A stretch of 64,000 bases of DNA from Teichococcus rhizosphaerae (GCF_002631185.1 NZ_PDNU01000019.1:1-64000); one strand, 5' to 3'. Shown: positions 8,601 through 17,744, counted from the stretch's first letter. The notes: generated by a model not told the origin, from the sequence alone. Made by a program: numbers and translations.

Positions 8601-9119
8601 CTATTCGGGCAGGGTGCGGTCGCCGGCGCCGAGGCTGCGCTGCATGATCACCACATCCAGCCAGCGGCCGAACTTCAGCCCGGCGCTGCGCATGATCCCG
8701 ACCTGGCGGAAGCCGAGCGAAAGGTGCAGCCCGATCGAGCCGACATTCTCCGAATCGCCGATCACCGCGAAGAACTGGCGGAAGCCCGCCGCCTCCGCCC
8801 GCTCCAGCAGCGCGGCGACGAGCGTCTTGCCCAGGCCCTGCCCGTGCACGTCGTGGCGCACATAGATCGCGTCCTCGGCGGCGTAGCGATAGGCGGCCTC
8901 GGCGCCGAAGGCGCGGAAATGGGCGAAGCCCACCACCTCGCCCTGTTCCTCCGCCACCAGCCAGGACCAGCCGGCGCCCTGGATGCGCGCCAGGCGCCGC
9001 GCCATCTCCTCCTGCTCCGGCGGCTCCGTCTCCAGGGTGCCGGTGCCGGTGGCGACATGATGGGTATAGATGGCGGTGATCGCCGGCAGGTCGTCGGGAG
9101 TTGCGTCGCGCAACGGCAT
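8601..9119 (-). CDS. GNAT N-acetyltransferase, phosphinothricin acetyltransferase-like
   Basis: A 172-residue cytosolic acetyl-CoA-dependent acetyltransferase. MPLRDATPDDLPAITAIYTH and the following GTGTLETEPP strongly resemble the N-terminus of the PAT/bar-like GNAT group. The acetyl-CoA loop is HDVHGQGLGKTLVAALLERA, and SIGLHLSLGFRQVGIMRSAG is the usual C-terminal substrate-side region. The ATG at 9119 was chosen because the family N-terminus begins there; the frame stays open 43 codons upstream but that extension is low-complexity Pro/Arg. Natural substrates of this group are amino-acid-like amines such as methionine sulfoximine, but the substrate here is unknown. Confidence 0.87.
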   Translation of the reverse strand: MPLRDATPDDLPAITAIYTHHVATGTGTLETEPPEQEEMARRLARIQGAGWSWLVAEEQGEVVGFAHFRAFGAEAAYRYAAEDAIYVRHDVHGQGLGKTLVAALLERAEAAGFRQFFAVIGDSENVGSIGLHLSLGFRQVGIMRSAGLKFGRWLDVVIMQRSLGAGDRTLPE

Positions 9120-9308
9120 CCAGGGTCTCCGCCCGCCCCGCCGGGGCTGGGGCGGGGCTCCTCGGGTTGCGGGTCCGCCCTTCCCTGGGGAGGGGAGGCG
9201 GCGGACCATCCTGGAACCAGGGGTAAGGGCGCAGCCGGATGGGAGCAAGCTCCCCGGCGGGCGAAAGAGGCGCCCGGACTATCGCCCGCCCTCCCTCGCC
9301 TGTCCGCT

Positions 9309-9345
9309 GGGCGCCTGTTCGCCGGGCGCCCGTACGCCGGGCGCC
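9309..9345. repeat. Three GGGCGCC units with 15-bp period
   Basis: GGGCGCC occurs at 9309-9315, 9324-9330 and 9339-9345, in the 230-bp spacer between the GNAT start and the 3' end of the phytase-like gene at 9350. Successive units can pair with each other, so the reverse transcript would form GC hairpins just after the phytase-like stop codon. A terminator role is possible but there is no U tract. Confidence 0.6.
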
Positions 9346-9349
9346 GGCC

Positions 9350-10762
9350 TCAGCGCGTGCGCAGCAGCTCGGGCACGTGCAGCAGGATGAACTCGTTGTC
9401 GTCCGCGCGGGTCAGGTGGCGGCCGGCGCTGAAGGGCAGGTTGTTGTCGTTGGCCACGATGATGTGCTCGGCATCCACCATCGCCACGTCCTCGATGGTG
9501 AAGAAGGGGAAGCCGAAGCGGTCGCGCGGGGCATTGGCGGCGCGGTCGCCGCGCTGGCGCGCCACGCCCTCGGGGTCGCGGATGTCCATCAGGTCGACAT
9601 AGGCGAGCTTGCGCACGAAGCCCTCCGCGTCGGCGGCGCCGAGATCGACCAGGTAGATGCGCTTGTGCCGGGCGGGGCTGGCGAAGCAGGCGGGCGGCCG
9701 CTGCCCGGACGCCTGCCCCTGGGCGCAGGCCAGGGACGGATCGCCCTCGCCATTGTCGCGCTCGATCACCAGGGCGCGGCGCTCGTCGATGAAGTTGAAG
9801 TCACCGATGGCGGTGGCGCCGGGCTCCAGCCGGTACTTCAGGCTGCGGCCGGTCCAGCTGCCCTTCTGGGCGTCGAGCTCGATCATGCGCAGGAAGGCGC
9901 CTTCCGGCTTGCCCCCGTCGGCCAGGACCGGCTTCTCCAGCAGCGCCCAGAGGCGGCTGCCATCCGGCAGCATGGCCATGCCCTCATAGCCGCCCGAGCG
10001 CTGCACCTGGAACGGCACGCCGGCGGTGGGGCTGGCCGCCACCGTCAGCGCCGGGTGGTCGGGGCTGCGGATCGCCTGGCCGTCCAGCATGGTCTCGACC
10101 ACCTGCCGCACGCGCCCCTCGGCATCGACCTGGATCAGGTAGGGGCCGAACTCCTCGCCGATCCAGAAGCCCTGGCCGCCGGGGAGGGGCTGGATGCTCT
10201 CGGGGTCGAAGTCGGCGCCGGTCAGGTAGCGCGCCCCGGTGCCTTCATAGGCGATGCGGAAGGGCACGCGGCGGTCCGGGTCGGACAGGAACACCGTGCG
10301 CTCCACCGCCACGGCGCCGGTGCGGAAGTCGGGGCGCACCTTGTGGAACATCAGCAGCGCGTCGGGGCTGTTCTTCTTGGCGCCGAAGCCGTTGTCGGTC
10401 AGCACCCAATAGGCGCCCGGCTCGCCCCGCACCGGCTTGATGCCGGAGAAGCCCTGCACCGGCTGGCCGATGAAGGGCAGGCTGATGCCGGTGGGGCGGC
10501 CATCCGGCGCGGGGCCGGTGGTGCCGGGGATGGAGCCCGGCCGCTCCTCGCGCCCGGCGCCGGTGAACTTGCCCGAGACGAGGGCATCGCGCGGCGCGTC
10601 GGCGGGCGGCAGGGCCATGGTGAAGGCGGGCAGCACGGCATGGCCGGCCAGCCGCGCCTCGAGGCGCGTGCCGCCTTGGTTCTGCTGCGTCTGGTTCTGT
10701 TGGGCGTGGGCGGCACCGGCCAGGCCCAGCAGGGCGGTGGCGGCAAGCAGCATCGCGCGCAT
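9350..10762 (-). CDS. Secreted esterase-like-activity-of-phytase family protein
   Basis: A 470-residue exported protein. The start at 10762 gives MRAMLLAATALLGLAGAAHA, a clean Sec signal with Ala-x-Ala cleavage; an upstream in-frame start at 10810 would place extra residues before it. The mature protein shows beta-propeller features of the phytase-like esterase family: LPFIGQPVQGFSGIKPVRGE, PGAYWVLTDNGFGAKKNSPDA, ADFDPESIQPLPGGQGFWIG and GPYLIQVDAEG, GGYEGMAMLPDGSRLWALLE, NFIDERRALVIERDNGEGD and IEDVAMVDAEHIIVANDNN. The repeated acidic residues probably bind calcium. The actual substrate (phosphate ester or other) is unknown. A Gln/Asn-rich linker follows the signal peptide. Confidence 0.85.
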   Translation of the reverse strand: MRAMLLAATALLGLAGAAHAQQNQTQQNQGGTRLEARLAGHAVLPAFTMALPPADAPRDALVSGKFTGAGREERPGSIPGTTGPAPDGRPTGISLPFIGQPVQGFSGIKPVRGEPGAYWVLTDNGFGAKKNSPDALLMFHKVRPDFRTGAVAVERTVFLSDPDRRVPFRIAYEGTGARYLTGADFDPESIQPLPGGQGFWIGEEFGPYLIQVDAEGRVRQVVETMLDGQAIRSPDHPALTVAASPTAGVPFQVQRSGGYEGMAMLPDGSRLWALLEKPVLADGGKPEGAFLRMIELDAQKGSWTGRSLKYRLEPGATAIGDFNFIDERRALVIERDNGEGDPSLACAQGQASGQRPPACFASPARHKRIYLVDLGAADAEGFVRKLAYVDLMDIRDPEGVARQRGDRAANAPRDRFGFPFFTIEDVAMVDAEHIIVANDNNLPFSAGRHLTRADDNEFILLHVPELLRTR

Positions 10763-10860
10763 CGGGAGCACTCCGTCGAGGATCGATGCCGGCGCTGTTA
10801 GGGCCCCCATGTTGCGGGCGCTTGACGGCGGCGTGACGAAACCGCGTCAGCCGCCGCCAG

Positions 10861-10910
10861 CCTGGGGCCCAGGCCTGGGTCTGGAGCCTGGGCCTGGGCC
10901 TGGGCCTGGG
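10861..10910. repeat. CCTGGG hexamer cluster with a 12-bp palindrome
   Basis: CCTGGG occurs at 10861, 10874, and four times in tandem from 10887 to 10910. CCCAGGCCTGGG at 10868-10879 is a perfect palindrome. The cluster lies just beyond the stop codon of the reverse-strand YihY-like gene (10925) and upstream of the reverse-strand phytase-like gene. It probably arose by slippage and may fold in the transcript. Confidence 0.7.
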
Positions 10911-10924
10911 GCCGGAAGGTGGCC

Positions 10925-11986
10925 TCAGGCCACGGTGTCGGCCATGCGGGCGCCGCGCTCGCCCATGCGCTTCTCGGGGCCGGTGGTGGTGTCGTGCGCC
11001 GTCTGGTGCTCCATCTCGGCGTTCAGCTCGGCACCCACCAGCACGATCATGGCCGAGAGCCAGATCCAGGTCATGAAGCCCACCACCGCGCCGAGCGAGC
11101 CATAGGTGGCGTCGTAGTCGCCGAAATTGCCGACATACCAGGAGAAGCCGGCCGAGATGAGGGCCCAGCCCAGCGCCGCGAAGGCGCCGCCCCAGGTCAC
11201 CCAGCGCCAGCGCGCCTTTTCCCGGCTGGGGCCGAAGCGGTAGAGCGCCGCCAGCAGGCAGGTGATGACCACCAGCAGCAGCGGCCAGCGGGCCAGCCGC
11301 AGCAGCCATTCCGTGCTGTTCTCGAGGCCGGTGAAGCGCAGCACCACCGGCAGCACCACCACCGCGCCCATGGCCAGCAGGATGAACACCAGCGCGCCCA
11401 TGGTGAAGGTGAGGGAGATCAGCGTCAGGCGGATGAAGCTGCGCTTCTCCTGCTCGTCATAGACGACGTTCAGCGCGTCGAACATCGCCTTGGTGCCCTT
11501 GTTGGCGCTCCACAGCGCCAGGGCGAGGCCGAAGATCAGGCCGAAGCCCAGCTTGCTCGGCTCGCCGCCGGTCAGGCGCTGCAACTGCTCGTTGATGATC
11601 TGCATGCCGCCATCCGGCACGAAGCCGCCGAGCTGCTGCAGATGCGTGGACACCGTCGCCGGGTCGGCGAACAGGCCATAGACGGAGACCAGCGCGGTGA
11701 GCGAGGGAAAGATGGAGAGCAGCGCGTAGAAGGTGATGCCCGCCGCCTCGGTCATCACGCGGTCGTCGTTGGATTGCAGCACCACCCGCTTGAGGATGCT
11801 GCCCCAGCCCTTGGCGGGAATGTCGCTCGGCCGCCGCGCGCCGCGGCCGAGCCGCCCGCCCTGCCCCGCGGCCTCCGCCCGGCCCTGGCCCGCGTTCCGG
11901 GCGGAGGCCGGCACCACGATGGCGCGCCCTTCCCGCACGGCCTGCAGGGCGGCCCGCATCTCGTCTGGATCGTTGGTGTTCAGCAT
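10925..11986 (-). CDS. YihY/virulence factor BrkB family inner-membrane protein
   Basis: A 353-residue protein with about six membrane helices, formerly called ribonuclease BN. Diagnostic parts are MTEAAGITFYALLSIFPSLT, the region GLALALWSANKGTKAMFDAL and NVVYDEQEKRSFIRLTLISL, the helix ALVFILLAMGAVVVLPVV, and GFMTWIWLSAMIVLVGAELN followed by AEMEHQT. The biochemical role of the family is not established; transport or envelope roles have been suggested. The start at the ATG 11986 is preferred over a GTG at 12004 because GAGGAG lies about eight bases upstream of it. The first about 75 residues are hydrophilic and Ala/Arg/Gly-rich before the first helix. Confidence 0.9.
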   Translation of the reverse strand: MLNTNDPDEMRAALQAVREGRAIVVPASARNAGQGRAEAAGQGGRLGRGARRPSDIPAKGWGSILKRVVLQSNDDRVMTEAAGITFYALLSIFPSLTALVSVYGLFADPATVSTHLQQLGGFVPDGGMQIINEQLQRLTGGEPSKLGFGLIFGLALALWSANKGTKAMFDALNVVYDEQEKRSFIRLTLISLTFTMGALVFILLAMGAVVVLPVVLRFTGLENSTEWLLRLARWPLLLVVITCLLAALYRFGPSREKARWRWVTWGGAFAALGWALISAGFSWYVGNFGDYDATYGSLGAVVGFMTWIWLSAMIVLVGAELNAEMEHQTAHDTTTGPEKRMGERGARMADTVA

Positions 11987-12082
11987 CGGCCCGCTCCTCG
12001 GCACGCAGGGAAAACCATCCGGCCGGGTCCGGCCGCCCTGTGCTCCGAAACGGATGAGCGGGCCGCGGGTTCCCCGCCTCCT

Positions 12083-12796
12083 TCAGCCGGCGGCGCGCAG
12101 GCTGTCGCGCGCCACGCCGCGATGGTCGAAATTCTCCTCCGCCAGCCAGGCGGCGATGGCGTCGCGCCGCGCCGGCCACTCATCCTCCAGGATGGAGAAC
12201 CAGGCGGTGTCGCGCCGCCGCCCCTTCACCACCATGTGCGCCCGGTGCTCCCCCTCATAGGTGAAGCCGAGGCGCGCGGCGGCGCGGCGCGAGGGGGCGT
12301 TCAGCGCGTTGCACTTCCACACGAGGCGCCGGTAGCCGAGATCGTCCATGGCGTGGCGCATCAGCAGGAACATCGCCTCGGTCGCGGCGCGGGAGCGCTG
12401 CATGCGGGGCGAGAACCAGATGTTGCCCAGCTCGATGGCGGCGTTGGCGGGCTGGATCTCCATCAGCGTCAGCCAGCCCAGCGCCCGGCCGGAAAGGTGC
12501 GGCCGCACCGCCCAGGCGATGGGGTCGTGGGTGGTGGCGAAGCCGCCGAGGAAGCGGCGGAAGCCGGCGGGGTCGGGGAACGGGCCGTAACCCAGATAGG
12601 CCCAGCTTTCCCCGGCGCCCTGGGTGGCCTCCCACAGCTCCTCGGCATGGCGCAGGCCGAGCGGTTCCAGCGTGACGGAGGCGCCCCGGTGCGGGACGCG
12701 CGCGGGCAGCGGCCGGGGCGCGGGGTCCACCTCCGGCCCGAGCGGCGGGGGGGTCAGGGATGCGGGCTGGGGTGTGGCGTCGGATGGCTTGCTCAT
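12083..12796 (-). CDS. GNAT acetyltransferase, RimJ/RimL-type
   Basis: A 237-residue cytosolic acyltransferase. The central part reads HRGASVTLEPLGLRHAEELW, AWAVRPHLSGRALGWLTLME, AIELGNIWFSPRMQRSRAAT followed by EAMFLLMRHAMDDLGYRR (acetyl-CoA binding), VWKCNALNAPSRRAAARLGF, and the C-terminal EGEHRAHMVVKGRRRDTAWF. This pattern matches the RimJ/RimL group that acetylates amino termini or small amines. The first about 35 residues are Pro-rich and not part of the fold. Start is the ATG at 12796. It lies divergent from fpr, with about 120 bp between them. Substrate unknown. Confidence 0.88.
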   Translation of the reverse strand: MSKPSDATPQPASLTPPPLGPEVDPAPRPLPARVPHRGASVTLEPLGLRHAEELWEATQGAGESWAYLGYGPFPDPAGFRRFLGGFATTHDPIAWAVRPHLSGRALGWLTLMEIQPANAAIELGNIWFSPRMQRSRAATEAMFLLMRHAMDDLGYRRLVWKCNALNAPSRRAAARLGFTYEGEHRAHMVVKGRRRDTAWFSILEDEWPARRDAIAAWLAEENFDHRGVARDSLRAAG

Positions 12797-12918
12797 GATA
12801 GGCGGAGGCTCACCGCAACCGCGGCCGCATGCAAGCCGTGTCCCGGCCCTGCCCCCGGATGTCGCCCCCGGGGCCTCCGTGACTTGCCCGGCGCCCTGGA
12901 AAGGCCATTTCTCCGCCG

Positions 12919-13725
12919 ATGAACGCCGAAACCCGACCCGCCTGGAAATCCGCCCACCCGGCCTATTCCACCGAGACGGTGGAGCAGGTGCGCCATTGGA
13001 CGGACCGCCTGTTCTCCTTCCGCTGCACCCGCAGCCCGACGCTCCGCTTCACCGCCGGGCAGTTCGTGATGCTGGGGCTGGTGGTGGAGGGCAAGCCGCT
13101 GGTGCGCGCCTATTCCGTGGCCTCCCCGCCCTGGGACGAGGGGCTGGAGTTCCTGTCCATCAAGGTGCAGGACGGGCCGCTGACCAGCCGGCTGCAGCAT
13201 GTCCGCCCCGGCGACGAGATCCTGATCGGTCGGAAGTCGGTCGGCACGCTGGTGATGGACGCGCTGCTGCCCGGCCGGACGCTGTGGCTCTACGGCACCG
13301 GCACCGGCCTCGCACCCTTCCTGTCGCTGATCCGGGAGCCGGAGGTGTATGACCGGTTCGAGCGGGTGGTGCTGCTGCATGGCGTGCGGCAGGTGGCCGA
13401 GCTGGCCTATGCCGACATGATCGAGGCGCTGCCGCAGGACGAGGCGCTGGGCGAGCTGATCCGCGGCAAGCTGCTCTACTACCCCACCGTGACGCGCGAG
13501 CCCTTCCGCAACCAGGGCCGCGTCACCGACCTGATCCGCTCCGGCAAGCTGTTCGGCGATCTCGGCCTGCCCGCCTTCAGCCCGGCGGAGGACCGCATCA
13601 TGCTGTGCGGCAGCCCGGAGATGCTGGCCGAGACCAAGGGCCTGCTGGAAGGCATGGGCTTCGAGGAAGGCGCCAACAGCCGCCCCGGCCACTACGTGAT
13701 CGAGAAGGCCTTCGTCGAGAAGTGA
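12919..13725 (+). CDS. fpr: Ferredoxin--NADP+ reductase
   Basis: A 268-residue FAD flavoprotein exchanging electrons between NADPH and ferredoxin/flavodoxin. The FAD site is visible as RAYSVASPPWDEGLEF, the NADP-binding core as LYGTGTGLAPFLSLIREPEV, then VVLLHGVRQVAELAY, MLCGSPEMLAETKGLLEGMG, and the C-terminal HYVIEKAFVEK typical of the bacterial subclass. Length matches the family (about 257-270). It stands alone, divergent from a GNAT gene and convergent with the catalase gene. The enzyme commonly serves redox balance and Fe-S repair, which fits the neighbouring catalase, though co-regulation is only a guess. Confidence 0.95.
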   Translation: MNAETRPAWKSAHPAYSTETVEQVRHWTDRLFSFRCTRSPTLRFTAGQFVMLGLVVEGKPLVRAYSVASPPWDEGLEFLSIKVQDGPLTSRLQHVRPGDEILIGRKSVGTLVMDALLPGRTLWLYGTGTGLAPFLSLIREPEVYDRFERVVLLHGVRQVAELAYADMIEALPQDEALGELIRGKLLYYPTVTREPFRNQGRVTDLIRSGKLFGDLGLPAFSPAEDRIMLCGSPEMLAETKGLLEGMGFEEGANSRPGHYVIEKAFVEK

Positions 13726-13809
13726 TCTGCGAGAAGTGATCCGCGCCCTCCCGGTGAAACCCGGAGGGGCGGAATGCGGGAGGGGGCGGGCAGGCCCCCT
13801 CCCTCCGTC

Positions 13810-15405
13810 TCAGTCGGCGGCGTGGCTCTGTGCCGAGGCCTCGGCCTGGCCGCTGGTGTAGGTCGGGCCCTGCAGCCGCCCGCCCGGGGCCGGGCGGTTG
13901 GGCAGCGGCGGCAGGGCCAGCGCCTCCTTCAGGTCGATGCCCGCGCCTTCCGCGACGCGGCGGCCGTAATCCTCGTCGCAATGCCACCAGTGCCAGACCA
14001 TGCGGAGCGCGATCGGCTCCGGGCACTCCTTCATGTCGGCCACCATATTGGCGATCAGGTCGTCGCGCTCCCAGTCCTCGAAGGAGCGGTAGCGGTCGCC
14101 GGCCTGCCTGTAGTCGTCCTGGGTGCGGGTGGTCTGGTAGCGGCCGAGATGGCCCTCCACCCACTGGTGGTACTCCTTGGCCGGGCGCGGCGCTTCCTGC
14201 AGCCCGCCCATCATGCTCGGCTCGTAGTTGACGTGCCTGTTCTGGCCGCCGCGGTCCACGTGATAGGCCATCACGCCATCGCGCTGGTTGGTGTGGGCGC
14301 GGGCCTTCTCCTGCGGCGCGTTGACCGGCAGCTGCAGGTAGTTGGCGCCGACGCGGTAGCGCTGCGTGTCGGAATAGGACAGGGTCCGGCCCTGCAGCAT
14401 CTTGTCGTCCGAGAAGTCGATGCCGTCCACCAGCACACCAGTACCGAAGGCGGATTGCTCGACCTCGGCGAAGAAGTCGTCCGGCGCGCGGTTCAGCACC
14501 ATGCGGCCCACCGGCAGCAGCGGGAATTTGTCCTCCGGCCAGCGCTTGGTGTCGTCCAGCGGGTCGAAGTCCAGCTCGTCATGCGGGTCGTCCGACATGA
14601 GCTGCACGCAGAACTCCCACTCCGGGTAGTCGCCGCGCGCGATGGCGTCGTACAGGTCGCGCGTGGCGTGGCCGGTGTCGCGGGCCTGGATCTCGGCCGC
14701 CTGCTGGCTGGTCAGGTTCTTCACGCCCTGCTTCGGCACCCAGCTGAACTTCGCCAGATGCGCGACGCCCTCCGCGTTCACCAGCTTGTAGGTGTTGACG
14801 GAGGAGCCCTCCATGTGCCGGTAGTCGGCGGGGATGCCCCAGGGGCTCTTGACCCAGGTCACCATGTGCAGCGCCTCGGGGTGGTGCGCCACGAAGTCGT
14901 AGAAGCGCCAGGCTTCCTGCCGGTTGGTCACCGGGTCCGGCTTGAAGGCGTGGATCATGTCCGGGAACTTGATGGCGTCGCGGATGAAGAAGATCCGCAG
15001 GTTGTTGCCCACCAGGTCCCAGTTGCCGTCCACCGTCTTGAACTTGACCGCGAAGCCGCGCGGGTCGCGCGCCGTCTCGGGGCTGTCCTTGGAGCCGATC
15101 ACGGTGGAGAAGCGGACGAAGAGCGGCGTCTTCACCCCCGTCTCGGTCAGCACGCGGGCGCGGGTGTACCGGCTGGCCGGCTCATTGCCGATCCTGCCAT
15201 AGGCCTCGAAATAGCCATGCGCCCCGGCGCCGCGGGCATGCACCACCCGCTCCGGGATGCGCTCGCGGTCGAAATGGGTGATCTTCTCGATGAACTGGTA
15301 GTTCTCGAGGGTGGCGGGGCCCCGCTCGCCCACGCTGCGCAGGCTCTGGTTGTCATAGACAGGGTGCCCCTGCCGCGTGGTCAGCACCTTGCGATCCTCG
15401 GTCAT
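13810..15405 (-). CDS. Monofunctional heme catalase
   Basis: A 531-residue catalase that dismutates hydrogen peroxide. The distal histidine is in [18 protein letters not shown] (His56), the distal asparagine is in the [20 protein letters not shown] segment, and the heme-tyrosine region is [20 protein letters not shown]. The NADPH-binding type region and [13 protein letters not shown] are also present. Length suits the small-subunit clade with a modest C-terminal extension. An inverted repeat at 15425-15448 lies 20-43 bp upstream of the start ATG and could be an operator. The gene is convergent with fpr. Confidence 0.96.
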   Translation of the reverse strand: MTEDRKVLTTRQGHPVYDNQSLRSVGERGPATLENYQFIEKITHFDRERIPERVVHARGAGAHGYFEAYGRIGNEPASRYTRARVLTETGVKTPLFVRFSTVIGSKDSPETARDPRGFAVKFKTVDGNWDLVGNNLRIFFIRDAIKFPDMIHAFKPDPVTNRQEAWRFYDFVAHHPEALHMVTWVKSPWGIPADYRHMEGSSVNTYKLVNAEGVAHLAKFSWVPKQGVKNLTSQQAAEIQARDTGHATRDLYDAIARGDYPEWEFCVQLMSDDPHDELDFDPLDDTKRWPEDKFPLLPVGRMVLNRAPDDFFAEVEQSAFGTGVLVDGIDFSDDKMLQGRTLSYSDTQRYRVGANYLQLPVNAPQEKARAHTNQRDGVMAYHVDRGGQNRHVNYEPSMMGGLQEAPRPAKEYHQWVEGHLGRYQTTRTQDDYRQAGDRYRSFEDWERDDLIANMVADMKECPEPIALRMVWHWWHCDEDYGRRVAEGAGIDLKEALALPPLPNRPAPGGRLQGPTYTSGQAEASAQSHAAD

Positions 15406-15424
15406 GCGCGTGACGTCCTCTCCG

Positions 15425-15448
15425 GTCGTGTCGGGCCTTCAACACGAC
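15425..15448. promoter_or_regulatory. Inverted repeat upstream of catalase
   Basis: GTCGTGT (15425-15431), ten-base spacer, ACACGAC (15442-15448): seven perfectly paired bases per arm, centred about 30 bp before the catalase ATG. Position suits a repressor operator or a leader hairpin. It does not clearly match an OxyR, Fur or PerR box, so the regulator is not named. Confidence 0.4.
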
Positions 15449-15630
15449 AACCACCGGGGGGAAGATCGGTTCTCCCGGATGCCGCCCCGGCAGGGGGCGG
15501 CGGCGACGGTCGGGCCCGCTACACTTGGTTGCTGAGCGAGCGGCACGGTCACGCGCCGCCGCGCCAGAATGTGTGGGGCCGCCGGGCGGCCGAGGCAAAT
15601 GAAAACCGGCAGAATGAAAGGGATGATGCG

Positions 15631-16074
15631 ATGCGTGGATCGTTGATGCGTGGATCGCCGAGGCGGGGGCCGGGCCAGGGCAGGTTGGTGCTCGGCGGGT
15701 TGTTCCTGGGCAGGTTGTTCCTGGGCGCGCTATCCGTGGGCGCGTTGTCCGTGGGCGCGTTGTCCCTGGGCATGGCCGGCATGGCCGTGGCCCAGCCCGC
15801 GCCGCCCGTGCCGCCGCCGGCGGCCGAGGCCGGCCCCGCCACGCCCGGCAGCCGGCCCGAAGGGCGGCCATGGGGCCGTGGCCCGCAGGGCGGGCCGCAG
15901 GAGGGCCGCTGGGGCATGATGCACGGCCCGCACCACCTGTCCTCCGGCTCCAGCTTCTCCTTCCGCCGCGGCGACACCTCCGTGCGCATCCACTGCTCGG
16001 ACAAGGAGCCGGTGCAAGCCTGCGTGAGCGCGGCGAACGGCCTGTTCGACAAGTTCAACGCCGTGCCGCGCTGA
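15631..16074 (+). CDS. Small secreted protein with repeat-built signal sequence; function unknown
   Basis: A 147-residue protein that I do not recognise. It begins MRGSLMRGSPRRGPGQ, giving a basic n-region, then a hydrophobic core made of five pentapeptide repeats (LFLGR, LFLGA, LSVGA, LSVGA, LSLGM) ending AMAVAQ-like at a plausible Ala-x-Ala cleavage site. The mature part is Pro/Gly-rich, then has a conserved-looking tail: SSGSSFSFRRGDTSVRIHCS, KEPVQACVSAANGLFDKFNA. Two cysteines (HCS, QAC) could form a disulfide in the periplasm. The ATG at 15631 has GAAAGGGA seven bases upstream; ATGs at 15623 and 15626 are out of frame. Monocistronic, divergent from catalase. Confidence 0.7.
   Translation: MRGSLMRGSPRRGPGQGRLVLGGLFLGRLFLGALSVGALSVGALSLGMAGMAVAQPAPPVPPPAAEAGPATPGSRPEGRPWGRGPQGGPQEGRWGMMHGPHHLSSGSSFSFRRGDTSVRIHCSDKEPVQACVSAANGLFDKFNAVPR
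15697..15771 (+). repeat. Five in-frame 15-bp repeats within a signal-peptide core
   Basis: Units start at 15697, 15712, 15727, 15742 and 15757, with consensus gcgttgtccgtgggc. They encode x-Leu-(Phe/Ser)-(Leu/Val)-Gly. The last three copies differ by only one to three bases. The period is a multiple of three, so copy-number change would lengthen or shorten the hydrophobic core without breaking the frame. Confidence 0.8.
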
Positions 16075-16130
16075 ACCGGGGCGGGCCGGGGCGGAAGCCC
16101 CGGCCCGGCATCCGCGCCTTCCGGCGGCCC

Positions 16131-17570
16131 TCAGCCCTGGAAGGCGGGAAAGGAGGAGGGCGAGAGCTGCTCGATGTCGCGCCCCGCCCAGTCGCGGCTC
16201 TTCATGCCGGCCCACATGGCCTCGGCGCCCTTCTGCACCTCGCGGCCCAGCGCCACCGGGTCGTAGCCCGGCACCACGCCGTTCCGCATCACCACCCGCC
16301 CGTCGATGATGGAGCTTTCCAGGTCCTCGGCCGCGGCGGAGAAGACGATGTTGCGGATCGGGTCGCGCAGCGGCGTCATGAACAGGCTCTCGCCGCCCCA
16401 GATCAGCAGGTCGGCCTTGGCGCCGGGGGCGATGCGGCCGAGGTCGTCGCGGCCCAGCGCGCGGGCGCCGTTCAGCGTGGCGGCGTTGAACACGTCCGCC
16501 GCGGTGGCGACCTGGGTGCGGCGGTCGACGATCTTGGACACCACCGAGGTCCAGCGCATCGCCTCGATCATGCTCTGCGGGCAGGTGTCGGTGGCGATGG
16601 TCATGTTGACGCCCCGCGCCTGGTAGCGGGCGAAGCTTTCCATGGCGATGCCGCGGCGCGCGAACACCCACACCGCATGCGCCACGTTGGCGCCGGTGTC
16701 GGCCAGGATGCCGATGTCGTCCGCCTGGTAGTTGGCCCAGCTGCTTTCGCCCGGGATGATGCAGTGGCCGAGGATGCAGCGCTCGGACAGGAAGCCGATC
16801 TTCTCCAGCCACTCGATCGGCGTGCAGCCATGGCGGCGCGTCATCTCGTGGAACTCGGGCACGGACTGGCTGACATGCAGCGCCAGCGGCACCTTCATCT
16901 CCCGCGCCGCATCGGCCGAGCGCCGCAGCAGCGCCTCCGAGCAGGTGTCGATCTGCATGGGCGTCAGGAAGCCCTTGATGCGGCCGCCCTCCCGCCCCTC
17001 GATCCGCTCGATGAAGGAGACGGCGTTCCTGAAGCCGGCCTCGCCGTCATCCGGCAGCCATTCGTAATCCACCGTGCGGCCATTGGCCGTCAGCCAGCGG
17101 CCCGAGCGGTAGCCCTGGCCGATATAGGCGCGGATGCCGCAGCGCGCCGCGTGCTCGGCCACCACGTCGCCATGGCCGCCGATCTCCATGATGGTGGTGG
17201 TGCCGGTGCGCAGCAGTTCCGGCATGGAATAGGCGATGCAGGCGCGGCGCGCCTCCTCGGTGATCGCGCCGTCGCGCGCGGTGAGGAACTCGAACAGGCC
17301 GGACAGGTAGAACTGCCGCGGCCCGCGGTCCTCGACGAAGCTCTTGTCCAGCGGGCTTTCCGAGAGGTGGGCGTGGGTGTTGATGAAGCCCGGCGTCACC
17401 ACCTTGCCCTTGGCGTCGATGGTCTCGTCCACCGGCCCGTCATAGCCGGCGCCGACATGCAGGATCTTGTCGTCCTCGATCACCACCACCCCGTCCTTCA
17501 GGTGGCGGTGCCCGCCATTCTGGTGGGCGATGACGTGCGAGGCGCGAATCAGCGTGCGGGCCAACGGCAT
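16131..17570 (-). CDS. Amidohydrolase family protein (TRZ/ATZ, chlorohydrolase/deaminase type)
   Basis: A 479-residue metal-dependent hydrolase. Metal ligands are visible: HAHL after VVTPGFINT, the LALHVSQS histidine, the CILGHC histidine and the aspartate in IATDTCPQSM. N-terminal GVVVIEDDKILHVGAG and C-terminal GAKADLLIWGGESLF with IIDGRVVMRNGV form the composite beta-sandwich that flanks the TIM barrel. The family deaminates or dechlorinates s-triazines, guanine or related heterocycles; the natural substrate here cannot be deduced. An AGGAG lies directly before the ATG at 17570. There are no catabolic neighbours, so the context gives no clue. Confidence 0.88.
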   Translation of the reverse strand: MPLARTLIRASHVIAHQNGGHRHLKDGVVVIEDDKILHVGAGYDGPVDETIDAKGKVVTPGFINTHAHLSESPLDKSFVEDRGPRQFYLSGLFEFLTARDGAITEEARRACIAYSMPELLRTGTTTIMEIGGHGDVVAEHAARCGIRAYIGQGYRSGRWLTANGRTVDYEWLPDDGEAGFRNAVSFIERIEGREGGRIKGFLTPMQIDTCSEALLRRSADAAREMKVPLALHVSQSVPEFHEMTRRHGCTPIEWLEKIGFLSERCILGHCIIPGESSWANYQADDIGILADTGANVAHAVWVFARRGIAMESFARYQARGVNMTIATDTCPQSMIEAMRWTSVVSKIVDRRTQVATAADVFNAATLNGARALGRDDLGRIAPGAKADLLIWGGESLFMTPLRDPIRNIVFSAAAEDLESSIIDGRVVMRNGVVPGYDPVALGREVQKGAEAMWAGMKSRDWAGRDIEQLSPSSFPAFQG

Positions 17571-17744
17571 TCTCCTGGATGTTCACGCGGCGGGAAACCG
17601 GCCCGGCAGCGTTCCAAAGCCCGGGGCGGGGGTCAATCGCCCCCGGGAGGGACCCTGGAAGATCAGGGGGGTAGCCCCGCCGCCGGGCTCCCGCCGTATC
17701 GGCCTGCGCCCCATGCCCCGGCGCGCCTCCCCCGCCCCGCCGCG

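Noticed and set aside
10861-10910. Short repeats as a CRISPR-like array
   Set aside because: Units are six bases long without spacers and there are no cas genes; it is simple slippage sequence.
12793-13692. Reverse frame opposite fpr
   Set aside because: His/Gln-rich antisense frame without a domain; fpr is clear on the forward strand.
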